Notes under the pieces: generated by a model | Told to the model about the DNA's origin: nothing | Databases searched by the model: none | What the model saw: only the letters and a program-made list of their open reading frames with translations | Made by a program: the position numbers and the translations under genes | Assembly: GCA_036172665.1 (NCBI GenBank) | Contig: CM069872.1 | Span: 20,005,001-20,069,000 of the forward strand | Source of the DNA: Prosopocoilus inquinatus | Lineage: Eukaryota > Arthropoda > Insecta > Coleoptera > Lucanidae | Direction: 5' to 3' | DNA length: 64,000 bases | In this document: positions 42,401 through 53,473 of the stretch, piece by piece | Position numbering within the stretch: position 1 is the first letter of the stretch | How the letters are laid out: the number at the start of each line of letters is the position of its first letter

Positions 42401-43915
42401 TAGGGTGTAATCAAATTAGTTTCACATATTAATACCGTAAGTTCCTCATCATGTAAGAGAATTAATGCTGCAACTACCAAAAGTCTTGCTCAAAAATAAA
42501 AAAAATGACCTAGTGAAGGAGTACTGACTCTTTTGTTTGAGAACTTTTGGTCGGCCGTGCACAAAAACAACGTTATAAAACAAAATTCCAGCAAAATTCA
42601 AGGTCAATTGCTTAATCGCATTTTAAAAGCTTTATGGGAACACAATAAAATAGAATCACCGAACCCTTAAAGACGAGACTTCAAATTCACAACCTCTCGG
42701 TCATAGCCTGTGTGTGATATATTATTAAAGGAGAACAATTTAAATCTGCTTGCATTGATCAGAATTAAATCTGTTTCATTAGATAATCGACAATAATTAG
42801 ATATTGACATCCTGGTCTTTGTAAACCAATAGTACACATGATTTACAGTGCTAATTTCGCGTATTAAAGTAATTAAAAAAAAATTATTAGTCGCTCTGAT
42901 CGATTGTCGCTTTGTTAATTATTTCCACTAACGAATACGTTTCTTCGTAGTTCCAGTTCGATGACACGCTTTATTGTTTTGGTTCCACAAAATAATAAAA
43001 GCGATGACTGCATTCAATAATGATTTTCCGAAATGCAGAAAGAAAAGACATTCTTAAACATTTTGCGCAATAAAGAAATAACAATGCAGTTTATTGACGA
43101 CCAGCAAATAAAGTACACGATGAATACGTATGAATTAGTAAAATAATTTTAGAAAATGGAATTTCTAATTTTTATTTATTTTTACAGTTTTGTGAGCAGA
43201 AAACTATTAACAATTACGTGAAAATTGATTAATTTAATAAGCAACGCGATGGATATTTATAATTCTATTCCGTTATGGAATTACATAAGCGATGATTTTA
43301 ACCCAGTGCCCTTCAGTTCGATGACGCTTTATTGTTTTACGACGTTTTATGATGCGCTTGTAGAAACTAGGGATGACGACGGGTACCCAGGTACCCGGGT
43401 ACCCATTTATTTAGATGGAACCGGTTCCTCTTTTTGAATACCCGTTACCCGATAACTACCCGATACCCGATAATTATCCGTTACCCGATATTCCGAAACT
43501 GCCGAACAACGAAGTAGCCTTCATTTCATTTTGCCTGATGTGACCTACATTAACATTTTGCTCGAATGAGCATCAATTACTTCAGATAATTCTATACAGG
43601 TTTTTTTAAATTGTTAGTCGATACTTATCGGATAGCCAAGTAGTTGTCGGATTACCGGTACTTATCGGGTAACGGGTAACTACCCGGGTATCAATAACGG
43701 GTACCCGGGTAGTAAACTTATCGGGTATCGGTATCCCTAGTAGAAACTGATACACGGCCAGTGTGAGGTTTTCAAACAAAAAGTTTCCGGGCTCTGGGGG
43801 GGGGGTTTAATTTCTTTAATTTTTCACCAATAAAATTCATATTTGCAGAAATAACTTTCTTAAGTGATAAAGAACTTACAGTTTTAATATGTGAAACTTA
43901 TTTGATTACAGGCTG
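42401..43915. mobile_element. Non-autonomous mariner-type element with a nested hAT MITE
   Basis: Left end TAGGGTGTAATCAAATTAGT, right end inverse CAGCCTGTAATCAAATAAGT. Further inverse matching extends about 45 bp (TTTCACATATTAA, GTAAGTTC). TA lies at 42399-42400 and 43916-43917. No ORF of note. Confidence 0.75.
43368..43739. mobile_element. hAT MITE built of GGGTACCC motifs, exact 8-bp TSD
   Basis: Starts TAGGGATGACGACGGGTACCC and ends CGGGTATCGGTATCCCTA. It is flanked by GTAGAAAC at 43360-43367 and 43740-43747, an exact 8-bp duplication as made by hAT transposases. The subterminal parts are runs of TACCCGATA / GGGTACCCGGGTA repeats. It lies inside 42401-43915. Confidence 0.88.
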
Positions 43916-44208
43916 TATAAATTAATCAAAATGAAATGACTTAATATCGCTTATTAATACACTGTTTAAAGTACATTATGCCGTTTAAGTGGGCGTATTT
44001 TCTTGGTCTAATAATTGTTAAATTTCGAAATATACGAGTATTAACATTAACAACGATACTTAAATAATTTATATTTTGTATGCATTAATATTAGTTTGCC
44101 CCCTTTAGAATTACATCCTTTACTACTGTGATAAATTTCTTTTAATTTGATGTTTATTTAGACATCGAAAATAGGAAAAAAGAAATTAAAAAATGGTATT
44201 TTTCAAAA

Positions 44209-44541
44209 TTACAACGGGGTATAATTTTTTTCACTAATGAAATTAGTTAAGCCTCGTAGAGATGTAAAAGGCGCGTATTTTGACATATTACACATTAACA
44301 AAAAATTCAGTTTAATACCGAGAAAAAGGAAGAAGGTTTCTTTTAGGTGAGTCAGAGTAGCCTTAATGCCGCACACTGCGCTTACCCATAGAGAAGTACT
44401 TAAACTGAGACTGGCAAATTTTCCTATTGTAAGGGCCACAGGTCTCTTGACTCCGACCTGAAGGATCATAATACTGGATTTAAAACGTTTGCTGCCTAAA
44501 TACCAGGGAATGTCGTATATATCATTTTGGAGTTGTTCACT
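44209..44541 (-). CDS. Odorant receptor C-terminal exon
   Basis: Starts after ACTGATTTTAG with SEQLQNDIYDIPWYLGSKRF and continues through MILQVGVKRPVALTIGKFASLSLSTSLW. This is the signature of insect odorant receptor C-termini (Gln-Ser-Glu-x-Leu...Tyr...Trp-Tyr; xLSLxTxxxV), covering the last cytoplasmic loop and the start of helix 7. A strong GTAAGC donor lies at 44385 after SLW. If used, a last small exon should follow; the in-frame SKYAPFTSLRGL further on looks like that exon, but no AG acceptor precedes it. Either the exon reads through to the stop at 44209 or the gene is damaged at its end. Confidence 0.72.
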   Translation of the reverse strand, partial: SEQLQNDIYDIPWYLGSKRFKSSIMILQVGVKRPVALTIGKFASLSLSTSLWVSAVCGIKATLTHLKETFFLFLGIKLNFLLMCNMSKYAPFTSLRGLTNFISEKNYTPL

Positions 44542-44622
44542 CTAAAATCAGTAAAATATTAAAAAAAAAAAAACAAATAATTGTGTTTCCTATAAATAAT
44601 AAATGTAGCACACTTTGCATAC

Positions 44623-44724
44623 TTGAGTTGTAAGCAGTTGTCCTACGAAACATGTTAAGAAAACTGCTGCCAAGATGAGTATGATGTAACCACCAAACAT
44701 GATACGTATAGAGTTGTCGTTTGC
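44623..44724 (-). CDS. Odorant receptor exon encoding helix 6
   Basis: 102 bp, phase 0 at both ends (acceptor CTATTTTAG, donor CAA|GTATGC). It encodes ANDNSIRIMFGGYIILILAA... to ...CFVGQLLTTQ, a membrane helix ending in the GQxLxxQ motif. The next exon starts SEQL, so together they give the conserved ...GQxLxxQSExLQ junction of insect odorant receptors. Confidence 0.8.
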
Positions 44725-44972
44725 CTAAAATAGACAGAGTCTAGAAAACCGATGCACATAAGTATTTTGTCTGGTTAAAATTAGTGAGTTTGCGGCAATG
44801 CTTTTCCGTTACGTTCTTCTTCTTCTTCTTTATTATAAAGCTTTTGGTTTACGGCTAAAAAGCCATTTCAACCAGTCCCATGAATTAATAATTCCTGATA
44901 TCAAATCAGATGTTCCTGGATCATAGAGGTCAACATATAAAAGTAAATTTGCCTAGAGGGATATATTAGATA

Positions 44973-47900
44973 TTATAATTTATATTTTGAAACAACTAAA
45001 AATTTATATAGGCAATTGTAAAGATTATTGTCTTTGTGAAATAACAGAGAATTTATCGAGTATGGAGAGCAGAAATTAAGATCATTAAGTTCTTTGAAAA
45101 GGAGCAGAATGTTATTATTGCGTTGACAGTTAAAGAAAATGTGGTTCAGATCTTCAATAGAACCACATATACAAGAGTTTTGTGAAATTATATTGAACCT
45201 AGCCAAGTGAAATTTACAACAACAGTGCCCTGTTCTGAGCCGACACATGGTAGTAATGTAAGATCTACAACGGAATGGCTCAAAGGAAAACCAGGGTTTA
45301 ACGTTCACATCTGGATTGATGTTAAAATACCATTTTCCCTTCTGCTCACAAGATTTTTCCCAATATTCTTTCCAAGACTTAAACATGAATTTCCTGAGCA
45401 ATTTAAACAAATCACCATAAAAAATTTTGTTGTTATTGCAAGGAGACATATCACCTAATTTCGCTAAATGATCGGCTGTTTCATTACCTTCAATACCTCT
45501 ATGGGCAGGGATCCAACACAAAGTGATTTTCTTATTTGCACAAAAAGCTTCAGAAAGAAGATCTCTGATTTCAAAAATTAAAAAATGAGTATTGTTTTTG
45601 TAATTCATTGAGCCCAGCGCTTTAAGAGCACTTAAGGAATCAGAGAAAATTACAAAATCCGAACAAGAGCTGTCTAGGGCTAATTTGATGGCAGTAAATA
45701 TTCCCCAAAGTTCCGAACTATATATGGAGTTAAAATTATTGATTCGGCGGGAGATTTTGATATCCAGACTAGAACAGAAAATACCAAACGAGGAACGATC
45801 AGGTTCTTTAGAAACCGAGCCATCTGTAAATATTTGGCACACACTGGGCCAAATTTCATTGGAAAGTTGACTAAAGAAGGCGTTGACTTCTTTTTCTCCG
45901 AGTCCTATACTAGCAATTTTTTCGCCGAACCAGAATACTATATTGGGAACTAAGCTTAAAGATTTGTAGTCGTGCTGGAACAGCTCATGAGAAGAGGTTG
46001 AATGAATGGTATTTGAAAAATCGTCTAAAAATTCGAGACTTTTTATTAGAAGTGGCAAGCCTTGACCCCTGCTGTTTCTTCTACGAGGAAATACTCTTAC
46101 CAAAGTCCGGATGCCTGTGATAGTTGGGTTGGGTTGAATCGACAAGTTCTTGAGGCAGTATGATTTTGATATGTAGTCAAATCTTATTTCAAGTGGCACA
46201 ATCCCAGCTTCCATTTCTAACACATTGGTGGGAGTTGATCTCATAATTCCAAGACATATTCGGAGTGCCTGATATTGTATTTTTTCTAGTTTATTAAACC
46301 ATGTTGGCGATATATGAGCGAAGAGAAAACAACCATATTCTAAACGTGCTCGGATGAAAGCCTTGTAAAATGTTAGAAGGGTCATGGGATCCGCACCCCA
46401 ACGAACCCCGGCTAATGATCTTATGATGTTAATGCCTTGATTGCATGATTTCAAAAGGTAGTTTACATGACTTCTCCAGTTCATTTTAGAGTCGAATTGG
46501 ATGCCCAGATAACGTACTTCTTTTTTGGAAGGTATTACCATATCGTTAAAGAAGATATTAGAAGTGAAAGGCGTTCTCCTTCTACTAAACGGAACAACAA
46601 CGCTTTTAGAGGTGGACAATGATAAGCCGTTCTTCTGCAACCACTTATTTAGCTTAATGAGTATTGAGTTGATTTTTTCTGCAGCTTGGAGAAAGCAATC
46701 GCTGGAAACATAAACGACTATATCGTCTGCGAATTGTAGTATTTTCCCCTCTCCACTCAGGATAGATGCCAAATCATGAGTGTATAAGTTGTAAAGTAAG
46801 GGACTTAAGACACTCCCCTGCGGAAGTCCAAGGAACGAAGATCGTGACCCAATTTCTAAGGTGCTTGATTTTAAAGTCAAAACTTTTTCGGAAGTGAGAG
46901 CTATTATCAGGTTAACTATCTTTTTTGGAATGTCCAGGTTTATAAGTTTTCCTTTTAGAACTGGAATGTTGACATTGTCATAGGCAGCCTTGATATCAAT
47001 GAAAACTGCCACTACTACCTGATTACGACAGAATGATCTCAAGATATCACAGGTTAGATTGGAGAGACAATCCAATGTACCTTTCCCTCTTCGAAACCCG
47101 TACTGTGTGTCAGAAAAAATAGAATTTTTTTCACACCACCAGTTGAGTCTTGACTTGATTATTCTTTCTAAAACTTTTCTAAAGCATGATAACAGGGCAG
47201 TAGGTCTGTAACCCTCAGCGCTATTCAGATTTTTATTTGGCTTAGGAATGGGACAGATCAATGTCTGTTTCCACGAAACTGGTATTTGAGGAGAAAGAAT
47301 GAGTCTGTTAAACCAGTTTATCAGAAATTTTTTAGCAGACTGAGGTAAGTGTACAATCATAGAGTACGTTATTCCATCCAAACCAGGTGACGACTTATTT
47401 GTTTCCAATAAGGCATTATTAAACTCCAAAAGGGAGAAGGGTTCCTCAAGAAAGTGTGAGGAACAATCAGAAGAAACAAAGCAAATTTCGTCAAATGAAG
47501 GAGCATAATCAGGTGCAAGAGATTTCAAAAAGTCTTCCTTCCAAGAGAGATCACCTGCAGCTTCCGGGTGAAGGTCTTTAAACGCGCATCTGTATCGTCT
47601 AACGGCTTTCCAGACTTCTCCTGAAGAAACATTTCTATTGAGGGACCCACAGAAAGTTTTGAAACTTTCTCTTTTTTTCTTAAGTAAAATCCTTTTAGAC
47701 TTTGCGATATATCGTTTTGCTATGATGAAAGCTTCGAAAGATCCCGACGATTTATACTGTGCGATGAGATTTTTCCTCAAAGTAATAATTTTCGAGCATT
47801 CTTCGTCCCACCAGGGATTTAGAGATCTATTTGATGAAAGGGGTTTCGATTTCGGAATTGCTTTTTCAGCCGCTCTAGAAACACTTGCAACCAGAGAGTC

Positions 47901-48701
47901 GTAATCAATAACTTTGAAACATTCAATGTCTTTGTCTATTAACGAAGAAAATAATTCCCAATTTGCTTTCTTAAAAATAAAACGACTGGCAATATTTGTC
48001 CTCTTATTATTGACACTGTTCTGCAGGATAGAAGTGAAAATTGGAAAATGATCGCTGCCCATTGTATCGTCCTGGGTACTTGAGGAACACAACGAAGCCA
48101 ATTCGTTTGAGCAAATAAATAAATCTATGATGCTAGAGTTGGCGCCGGGAGGAGAGAACAGAGTCGGTTTCCCATCATTTAAGACTACCAGATTATTTTC
48201 CTGGATTAATTTGTTCAAGCTATGTCCTCTACTGTTGCAAAATGAACTTCCTCAATTAATATGATGGGCATTAAAGTCACCGATGATTACAAAAGGTTTA
48301 GGAATGTCCTTTACTATAAAACTCCAATTGTTGAAGGACATGTGCACGTCAGGCGGAATGTAACAAGATAGAAACGTAATACCACTAACTTCTGATTTTA
48401 GGAACTGGGCTCTAGGCAAGTGCGCCAAGCGAAGAATCTTGCTCTTGTAAGCCAGACCTCGTCTAAAAAGGGCTGAAACACCCCCTTTACCATCGTCCCT
48501 TCGATTATTCACAGAGTAATAACCAGATGTAGTAATTGAGTAATTGTGCTTGAGCCAAGTTTCGAATAAAAATATAACATCTGGGTGAAAATCTTGTACC
48601 AAACTCAAGAGACTAGGTTTATTTTTTGAAAAACTTCTAATATTCCATTGCATGATTTTTAAGGGTTGAATGATTGAATTAGGAACAACATTTAAAGCCA
48701 T
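44973..48701 (-). pseudogene. LINE ORF2: endonuclease, reverse transcriptase, RNase H (one nonsense codon)
   Basis: Starts MALNVVPNSIIQ and overlaps the end of ORF1 by 10 nt, suggesting stop-start coupled translation. The APE endonuclease has MQWNIRS, FLFETWL, GDFNAHH and GSDHFPIF. An in-frame TGA at 48252-48254, just after GDFNAHHIN, splits the frame, which otherwise continues unbroken to 44973. The reverse transcriptase has DIKAAYDNV, LPQGSVLSPLLYNLY and FADDIVVY (catalytic DD). RNase H has FTDGSVS, the SSELWGI Glu, SDSLSAL and WIPAHRGIEGNETAD. A C-terminal CxCGxxxxxxHxxxxC motif follows (CICGSIEDLNHIFFNC). Confidence 0.92.
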
Positions 48702-50308
48702 TGTAGAAATTGATGAAACTTGATTGGAATCGAATTCAATAACAACTGCTTAAACAGAGCTGGGTCCTCACTAAATGTTTTTTTGAGAGTTTCGACGATT
48801 ATGTCATTATTAAAAGTTTTGGGGTCCAGGTCGGCACTGATGCATGCGCTTGGAAGAGAATTGAACGGACGTTGCGAAAAATTAAAACAGGGACGTTTTT
48901 CATTACTATCTGGGGATCTACCATTTGGACAAAGCAAACTACTATTGTTATGGTAATTTGTTTTCCTTTTATAGGTGACCTTAGCCGTGTTCTTTGTGGA
49001 GGAGGTAATGAGTTTGTGACTATTGCCACCAACAGCTTCGGCAAAAGAATTTAACTGGCGAGTTTGCATGGAAGGGATGGGAGTGACGCCTGGTGCGTTT
49101 GAGACACCATTTTCCAAGGGGGGAAAATCCGTGTCTACGTTAAGCGTTGGAGCTGAAGAAAGATCCTTATTCGTCAGCAATCCATTGGCTTCATAATAGG
49201 AATAATTGTAGAAGGCCATAAGTTCCTTGATCTTTTTTTGTTTAAGAAATTCAGAACACGTTCGATCAACTAGCTTGGTGCCCTTTTCAGTGGTTAGATG
49301 AGGCCCTTTGCAAAAGGCACATTTGGGAGTCGATTTTTTTTCACAATCTTCTAAGTCATGAGGATCCAAACAAGCTGGGCAACGAATTGTGCTGTTACAG
49401 AGAGCCTGCGTGTGACCATACCGACAACATTTGAAACATTGTATGACAGGGAGTTTAAATATTTCAGGTTTTCTGATATTGTAGAATAAGCTGATAGATT
49501 CTGGAAGTCTTTTGCCGCGAAACGTGATAACAACTGAGGAGGAGTTGACGTATTTAGTTGTTCCTTCTTCAGTGACACGCCTTTTAAGTCGTCTCACTTT
49601 AAGGGGACGGGAAAGACCAGGTGTTTTAATATTTAAGAGAATCTGATCCTCAGTTAGATCTGCATCAACTTGCCGAATTATTCCTTTACAAGATATTAGG
49701 TGGTCAGGAACAAAAGCTCTCAGGTTGCGTTCCAAAAGAAATTTGTGCTTGAGAAAGTTGTTCGCAGTGTAAGAGGAATTAAACAAAATAGCTAACCTAT
49801 TTTTGCCTTTCTTTTCCACCTTCGATATGCCACTAATATTTTCTTTATAAAGCCAATTGCCTACAGTCATAGGTCGAAGTTGTCCCAAATTCCCGGATGA
49901 CGATTCCACGTAAACAAAGTATGGGGGAAAATCGTTCGGTTCATAATAACTTAGTGTGGCGGGGGTCTTGTCTTTGCCAGTTGCCGTTTGACGTTGCTGT
50001 TGTAAAATTTCCTTAGAAAGGGTTTTTACACTTGGGGAAATAGTTACTTTCTGGTAACTATTCTTGGGATTATAATAGAAACCCTTGTTTACTACTTCTT
50101 CTAGTTCTACTAACATTGAAGGAGTAAGTGCCAATTGTGACATGAAGTCTCGGTCAGTTGCTGAATCGATTTTCGATTCCAAACAGTTGATTATTGGAAT
50201 TATTGATTGAGAGGAATTATCATCATCAGAAATGGAACTGTCTTCTTTATCAATAGCCATATATTCTTCATGTTGGGGGGAAGGGTTTCCCCCCGAGGAA
50301 TCATTCAT
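48692..50308 (-). CDS. LINE ORF1: Gag-like nucleic-acid-binding protein
   Basis: 538 aa, open. The middle has an RNA-binding-like region (about residues 125-290). Zinc knuckles begin CFKCCRYGHTQALC, followed by CPACLDPHDLEDC and CAFCKGPHL, the three-knuckle arrangement of Jockey/I-type ORF1 proteins. It binds element RNA as a chaperone in known family members. The start at 50308 lies about 200 bp inside the element's 5' end. The end overlaps ORF2. Confidence 0.88.
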   Translation of the reverse strand: MNDSSGGNPSPQHEEYMAIDKEDSSISDDDNSSQSIIPIINCLESKIDSATDRDFMSQLALTPSMLVELEEVVNKGFYYNPKNSYQKVTISPSVKTLSKEILQQQRQTATGKDKTPATLSYYEPNDFPPYFVYVESSSGNLGQLRPMTVGNWLYKENISGISKVEKKGKNRLAILFNSSYTANNFLKHKFLLERNLRAFVPDHLISCKGIIRQVDADLTEDQILLNIKTPGLSRPLKVRRLKRRVTEEGTTKYVNSSSVVITFRGKRLPESISLFYNIRKPEIFKLPVIQCFKCCRYGHTQALCNSTIRCPACLDPHDLEDCEKKSTPKCAFCKGPHLTTEKGTKLVDRTCSEFLKQKKIKELMAFYNYSYYEANGLLTNKDLSSAPTLNVDTDFPPLENGVSNAPGVTPIPSMQTRQLNSFAEAVGGNSHKLITSSTKNTAKVTYKRKTNYHNNSSLLCPNGRSPDSNEKRPCFNFSQRPFNSLPSACISADLDPKTFNNDIIVETLKKTFSEDPALFKQLLLNSIPIKFHQFLQWL

Positions 50309-50525
50309 AGCTGACAGTTAGGATATGTTTCTTGTTCCTAACTACGTAGGCAGTAGAGGATTTTCACAAACTTTCAGAAGGAAAGAGTACTTAATGTAGA
50401 CGTAAGTGTAAGCAATATAAACACTCAATTCACCAAAAAACAGTTCAAATTCTACACGTATTCTACAGACACTATCACTCACTTTGACAGTTTTTGACAG
50501 TTTATAAGACTTTTTCCGTTACGTT

Positions 50526-50876
50526 AGATGGCCATTTTTGTTTATAATTGCTACGCAACAATTGACTATCTCTCGCGTGTTGTTTGTCGCGAACGGGACG
50601 GTGTGTGGTCGGAGGGTAAGTAGTGCCCAGCTCAGGGAGACGGTCGTGGGTAACAAAGTTACGCGGCGAGATAGCCGTAGCGATACACTCCGACAGGGGA
50701 GAAGGGGCGCCACCTAGTGTAGCTTTGGGAGGGAGTGAGCAACCAAATACTTCACTAGGAAAGTATTCGGGTTCCACAGTGAGGTTCAACTCTAAAGGTC
50801 CCAGGATCTTGCTCAATAAACCCACAAGGTTCACTTTCCCCGAATAAATCCCCAAAAGAGAAAAAAAAAAAAAAAA
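50526..50876 (+). other. Polyadenylated 3' end of an unidentified retrocopy or element
   Basis: A GC-richer stretch ends with AATAAA (50843-50848) followed 12 bp later by 16 A residues (50861-50876), as in a reverse-transcribed poly(A) transcript. ORFs on both strands are short and not recognised. The 14-bp TSD of the LINE marks its left side only because the LINE inserted there. Confidence 0.5.
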
Positions 50877-51482
50877 CTAAATCCGTACGGGTATAAGAGA
50901 AATATATCTATTTGCCACAATAGATTGAACAAATAAAATGTGGTTTTCCTAACGGTAGGCTTATACAATGGTACGGATGGTACCCGGTTATGCGTTACGC
51001 GATGGATTCAAGCGTTCGCCTTACATGTACATAATAACATCAAAAAAATAAATAAGTATATACCAGAAAAAAGGTTTCGCAAACACTTCAATGTGCGGTA
51101 CATCTTATCATACTCAGGGATGTAAATTAATAAATTACCATTAAAATATTAATGGCCGTTTTCATAATCAGACTTTAAGGAAACTTTAATTTAAAGTCAC
51201 TTTAAGAACAGGGAAACAAATGTCCTATTATGAAAACGACCGTTAAATGAAATACCAAATGTAAGGTATCTTTACCAAATTTAAAATACCGTATTTTACA
51301 AGGTAAATTACAATTTCGTAAAATATGTTTGGTAAAATACCAAGTGGTATATTACCAGTGACGTAAGGCGGCGTTTTCCAAACTGTTAAGCCTTCAAAGG
51401 GGGGCGCAGCAGAATAAATATAAAAAAAATTGAAGGCAAATTGCAACTAATTTTTCATATTTTTTTTATAAGAAATTGCTTA
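50877..51482. other. Intron DNA of the odorant receptor, nothing clear
   Basis: AT-rich. A TTAAAGTxxCTTTAA palindromic patch near 51170-51210 and a GGGGGGCGCAGCAGAATAAATA string near 51400 could be transposon debris. Confidence 0.4.
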
Positions 51483-51484
51483 TA

Positions 51485-53471
51485 CAGGTTGATTACGCGA
51501 GAATTCCCACTCCCTTTAACTTCTTGATTTTTGAATTTAGAAAGAAGTCTATTATAAAACTTATAAAGACGGATTCAAAGTTTTTGCTGATGTTAGAGAG
51601 ATATAACCAAATTTTAATTTTTTAAACGGAACACTTGGTATTTTTATACTTATTTGAAATCTTTTCTTTTTCTTAAAGATAATTTATTTTTTAAAACTTT
51701 GTTTAATTACAACCTAACATTTCCCCTAAGAGACGATTACTCACATTTTATACAACGGGTTTCCAACGAGATCGATGTCGACCCCTTGGAGGTCGATGAA
51801 GACTTGAAAGAGGTCGATGAACCTTTATTAGGGGTCCGCTAGGGATCTCTCAAGGGGTCGGAGTTGTTAAGTCTTGTGTAATGATGGTCTTGCTGAATAG
51901 TTTATAAAAAAAGTAAAGAGAAATTCCATATAATATTAAATGAATTTGAATTAGCACGAATAAAAGAGAAAAAAGACGTTGAATTGATTATTACAATCAA
52001 AACACTCCTAAAATACGAATAAAAACGAATGAAATAAAAACAAATTATCAAGCAAGACAGGACGATAATAAAAATTGTGTGAGACGCACTAAGTCAAATC
52101 GATACATAATTAAAAAATAAAATAAATTCGTCAAAAATGGCCATCAATCGGCGGAATTAAAATGTAAAATAGAATAATCTTAAATCGTGTAAAAAAAGAA
52201 ACAAAATATGTTCAATTGATAATTAAAAAGATCAAAAGTCATATCAAATAAAATCAAACCGAAGAGAAAATAAAAAACAAAATGATTAGTTGTTAATTTA
52301 AAAGTAAAAATCAAAACGAAGGAAATCGATTAAAAGAAAAAACAAAGGTCCATCATTTGATTACATTAATAGTTAAATAAAACAGAGTCAAATAAATGGG
52401 GATTGTATAAAAGTAAAGGGTGATGATAAAGTTAAGACTAAAATAAAAATTATATAAAACTAGTAATAAGTCAAATTGATTTAAAAATTGACAAATTTTG
52501 ACACGATCCAAAGAATAATCTGTAAATTTTAACGAAACAGGGCGATCAGTGAATAATTTAAAAGCAAAAAATAAAGTCAAATCGAATAAAAGAGAAAATG
52601 GCGAACAATCGACGGGATTAAAGAGTAAAATAATTTCACACTCAGTAAACGAAAACTAAAACAAATCAGTGAAAAAATAATGGTAAATCGTAGTTAAGAA
52701 ATAAAAACAAAACGAATGAAATATATTAAAACAAAAAACAAAACTTGATTAATTTGATCGTATTGAAAATTAAATGAAATAAAGTCGAATAAGGAATGAA
52801 AAGAAGATGATTGTTGACCTAGATGAGTTTAAAAGAAAAATTCTACAAAATTAACATTAAATAAAATCGTATCAAGACATTGGCGAATTTTTAATTGAGG
52901 TTGATTAAAAGAGAATCAAACTGCAATCGAATCAAGAAAAGAAAAAAGACGATCGAGGTATTATTAAAAAATAAAATAAAATAAAGACAAATAGAATAAT
53001 AAATTGTCACGATTTAACAAAATTTTATATCTACATAAAACATATATTAGTATATCTACATTTCCTGTTTTTTATTTTAATATTATTTAAATCTGAATGG
53101 AGTCGACGGACATTTTTATTTTCTTGTTAGGGGTGGGTGGTTTTAAAAAAAGGTTGGAAACCCTGCTTTTTATACGCGTGCAACAGAATTTATACTGTTA
53201 AACACAAATATCTCAAAAACTTTTCGTTTTATTTAAAAATTATTTGGAGAAATTGTTATCAGAATTTAATTTGGGATCCAGATGTGTACAGACATACCGG
53301 GTGATCCACTTCAAAAAACAAAATATCAGTTCATATCTCGGTTATTCGATGTGCATTTGTTATTCGGTAAACATCATTAAAAACTTTGAATCAGTGTGTA
53401 TAAGTTTTGTATTAAACGTTTCTTTCTGATAAAAAGTTGATGGGAGTAGGAATTCTCGCGTAGTCAGCCTG
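51485..53471. mobile_element. Non-autonomous mariner-type element, CAGGTTGATTACGCG ends
   Basis: Ends CAGGTTGATTACGCGAGAAT and inverse (three mismatches in 30), flanked by TA (51483-51484, 53472-53473). It contains a nested hAT-like insertion (51754-53167), so its own body is about 0.57 kb. Confidence 0.75.
51754..53167. mobile_element. hAT-like non-autonomous AT-rich element with 8-bp TSD
   Basis: Left end AACGGGTTTCCAAC, right end (inverse) GCAGGGTTTCCAACC. TTTTATAC lies at 51746-51753 and 53168-53175, an 8-bp TSD. The interior is strongly A-rich on this strand, with the same AAATAAAATCAAATxG / GATTAAAAGA / GGCGAxxAATCGACGGGATT motifs as 8282-10334. Not coding. Confidence 0.7.
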
Positions 53472-53473
53472 TA

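Larger units (their letters stand above)
44816..50511 (-). mobile_element. Full-length I-type non-LTR retrotransposon (LINE) in the odorant receptor intron
   Basis: Flanked by an exact 14-bp duplication TTTTCCGTTACGTT (44802-44815 and 50512-50525), so both ends are defined: 5696 bp. The 3' tail on the - strand is (GAA)n (44816-44829), not poly(A). ORF1 encodes a zinc-knuckle Gag-like protein; ORF2 encodes APE endonuclease, reverse transcriptase, RNase H and a C-terminal Cys/His motif. This set and order fit the I superclade. A single in-frame stop in the endonuclease is the only lesion I found. Confidence 0.92.
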
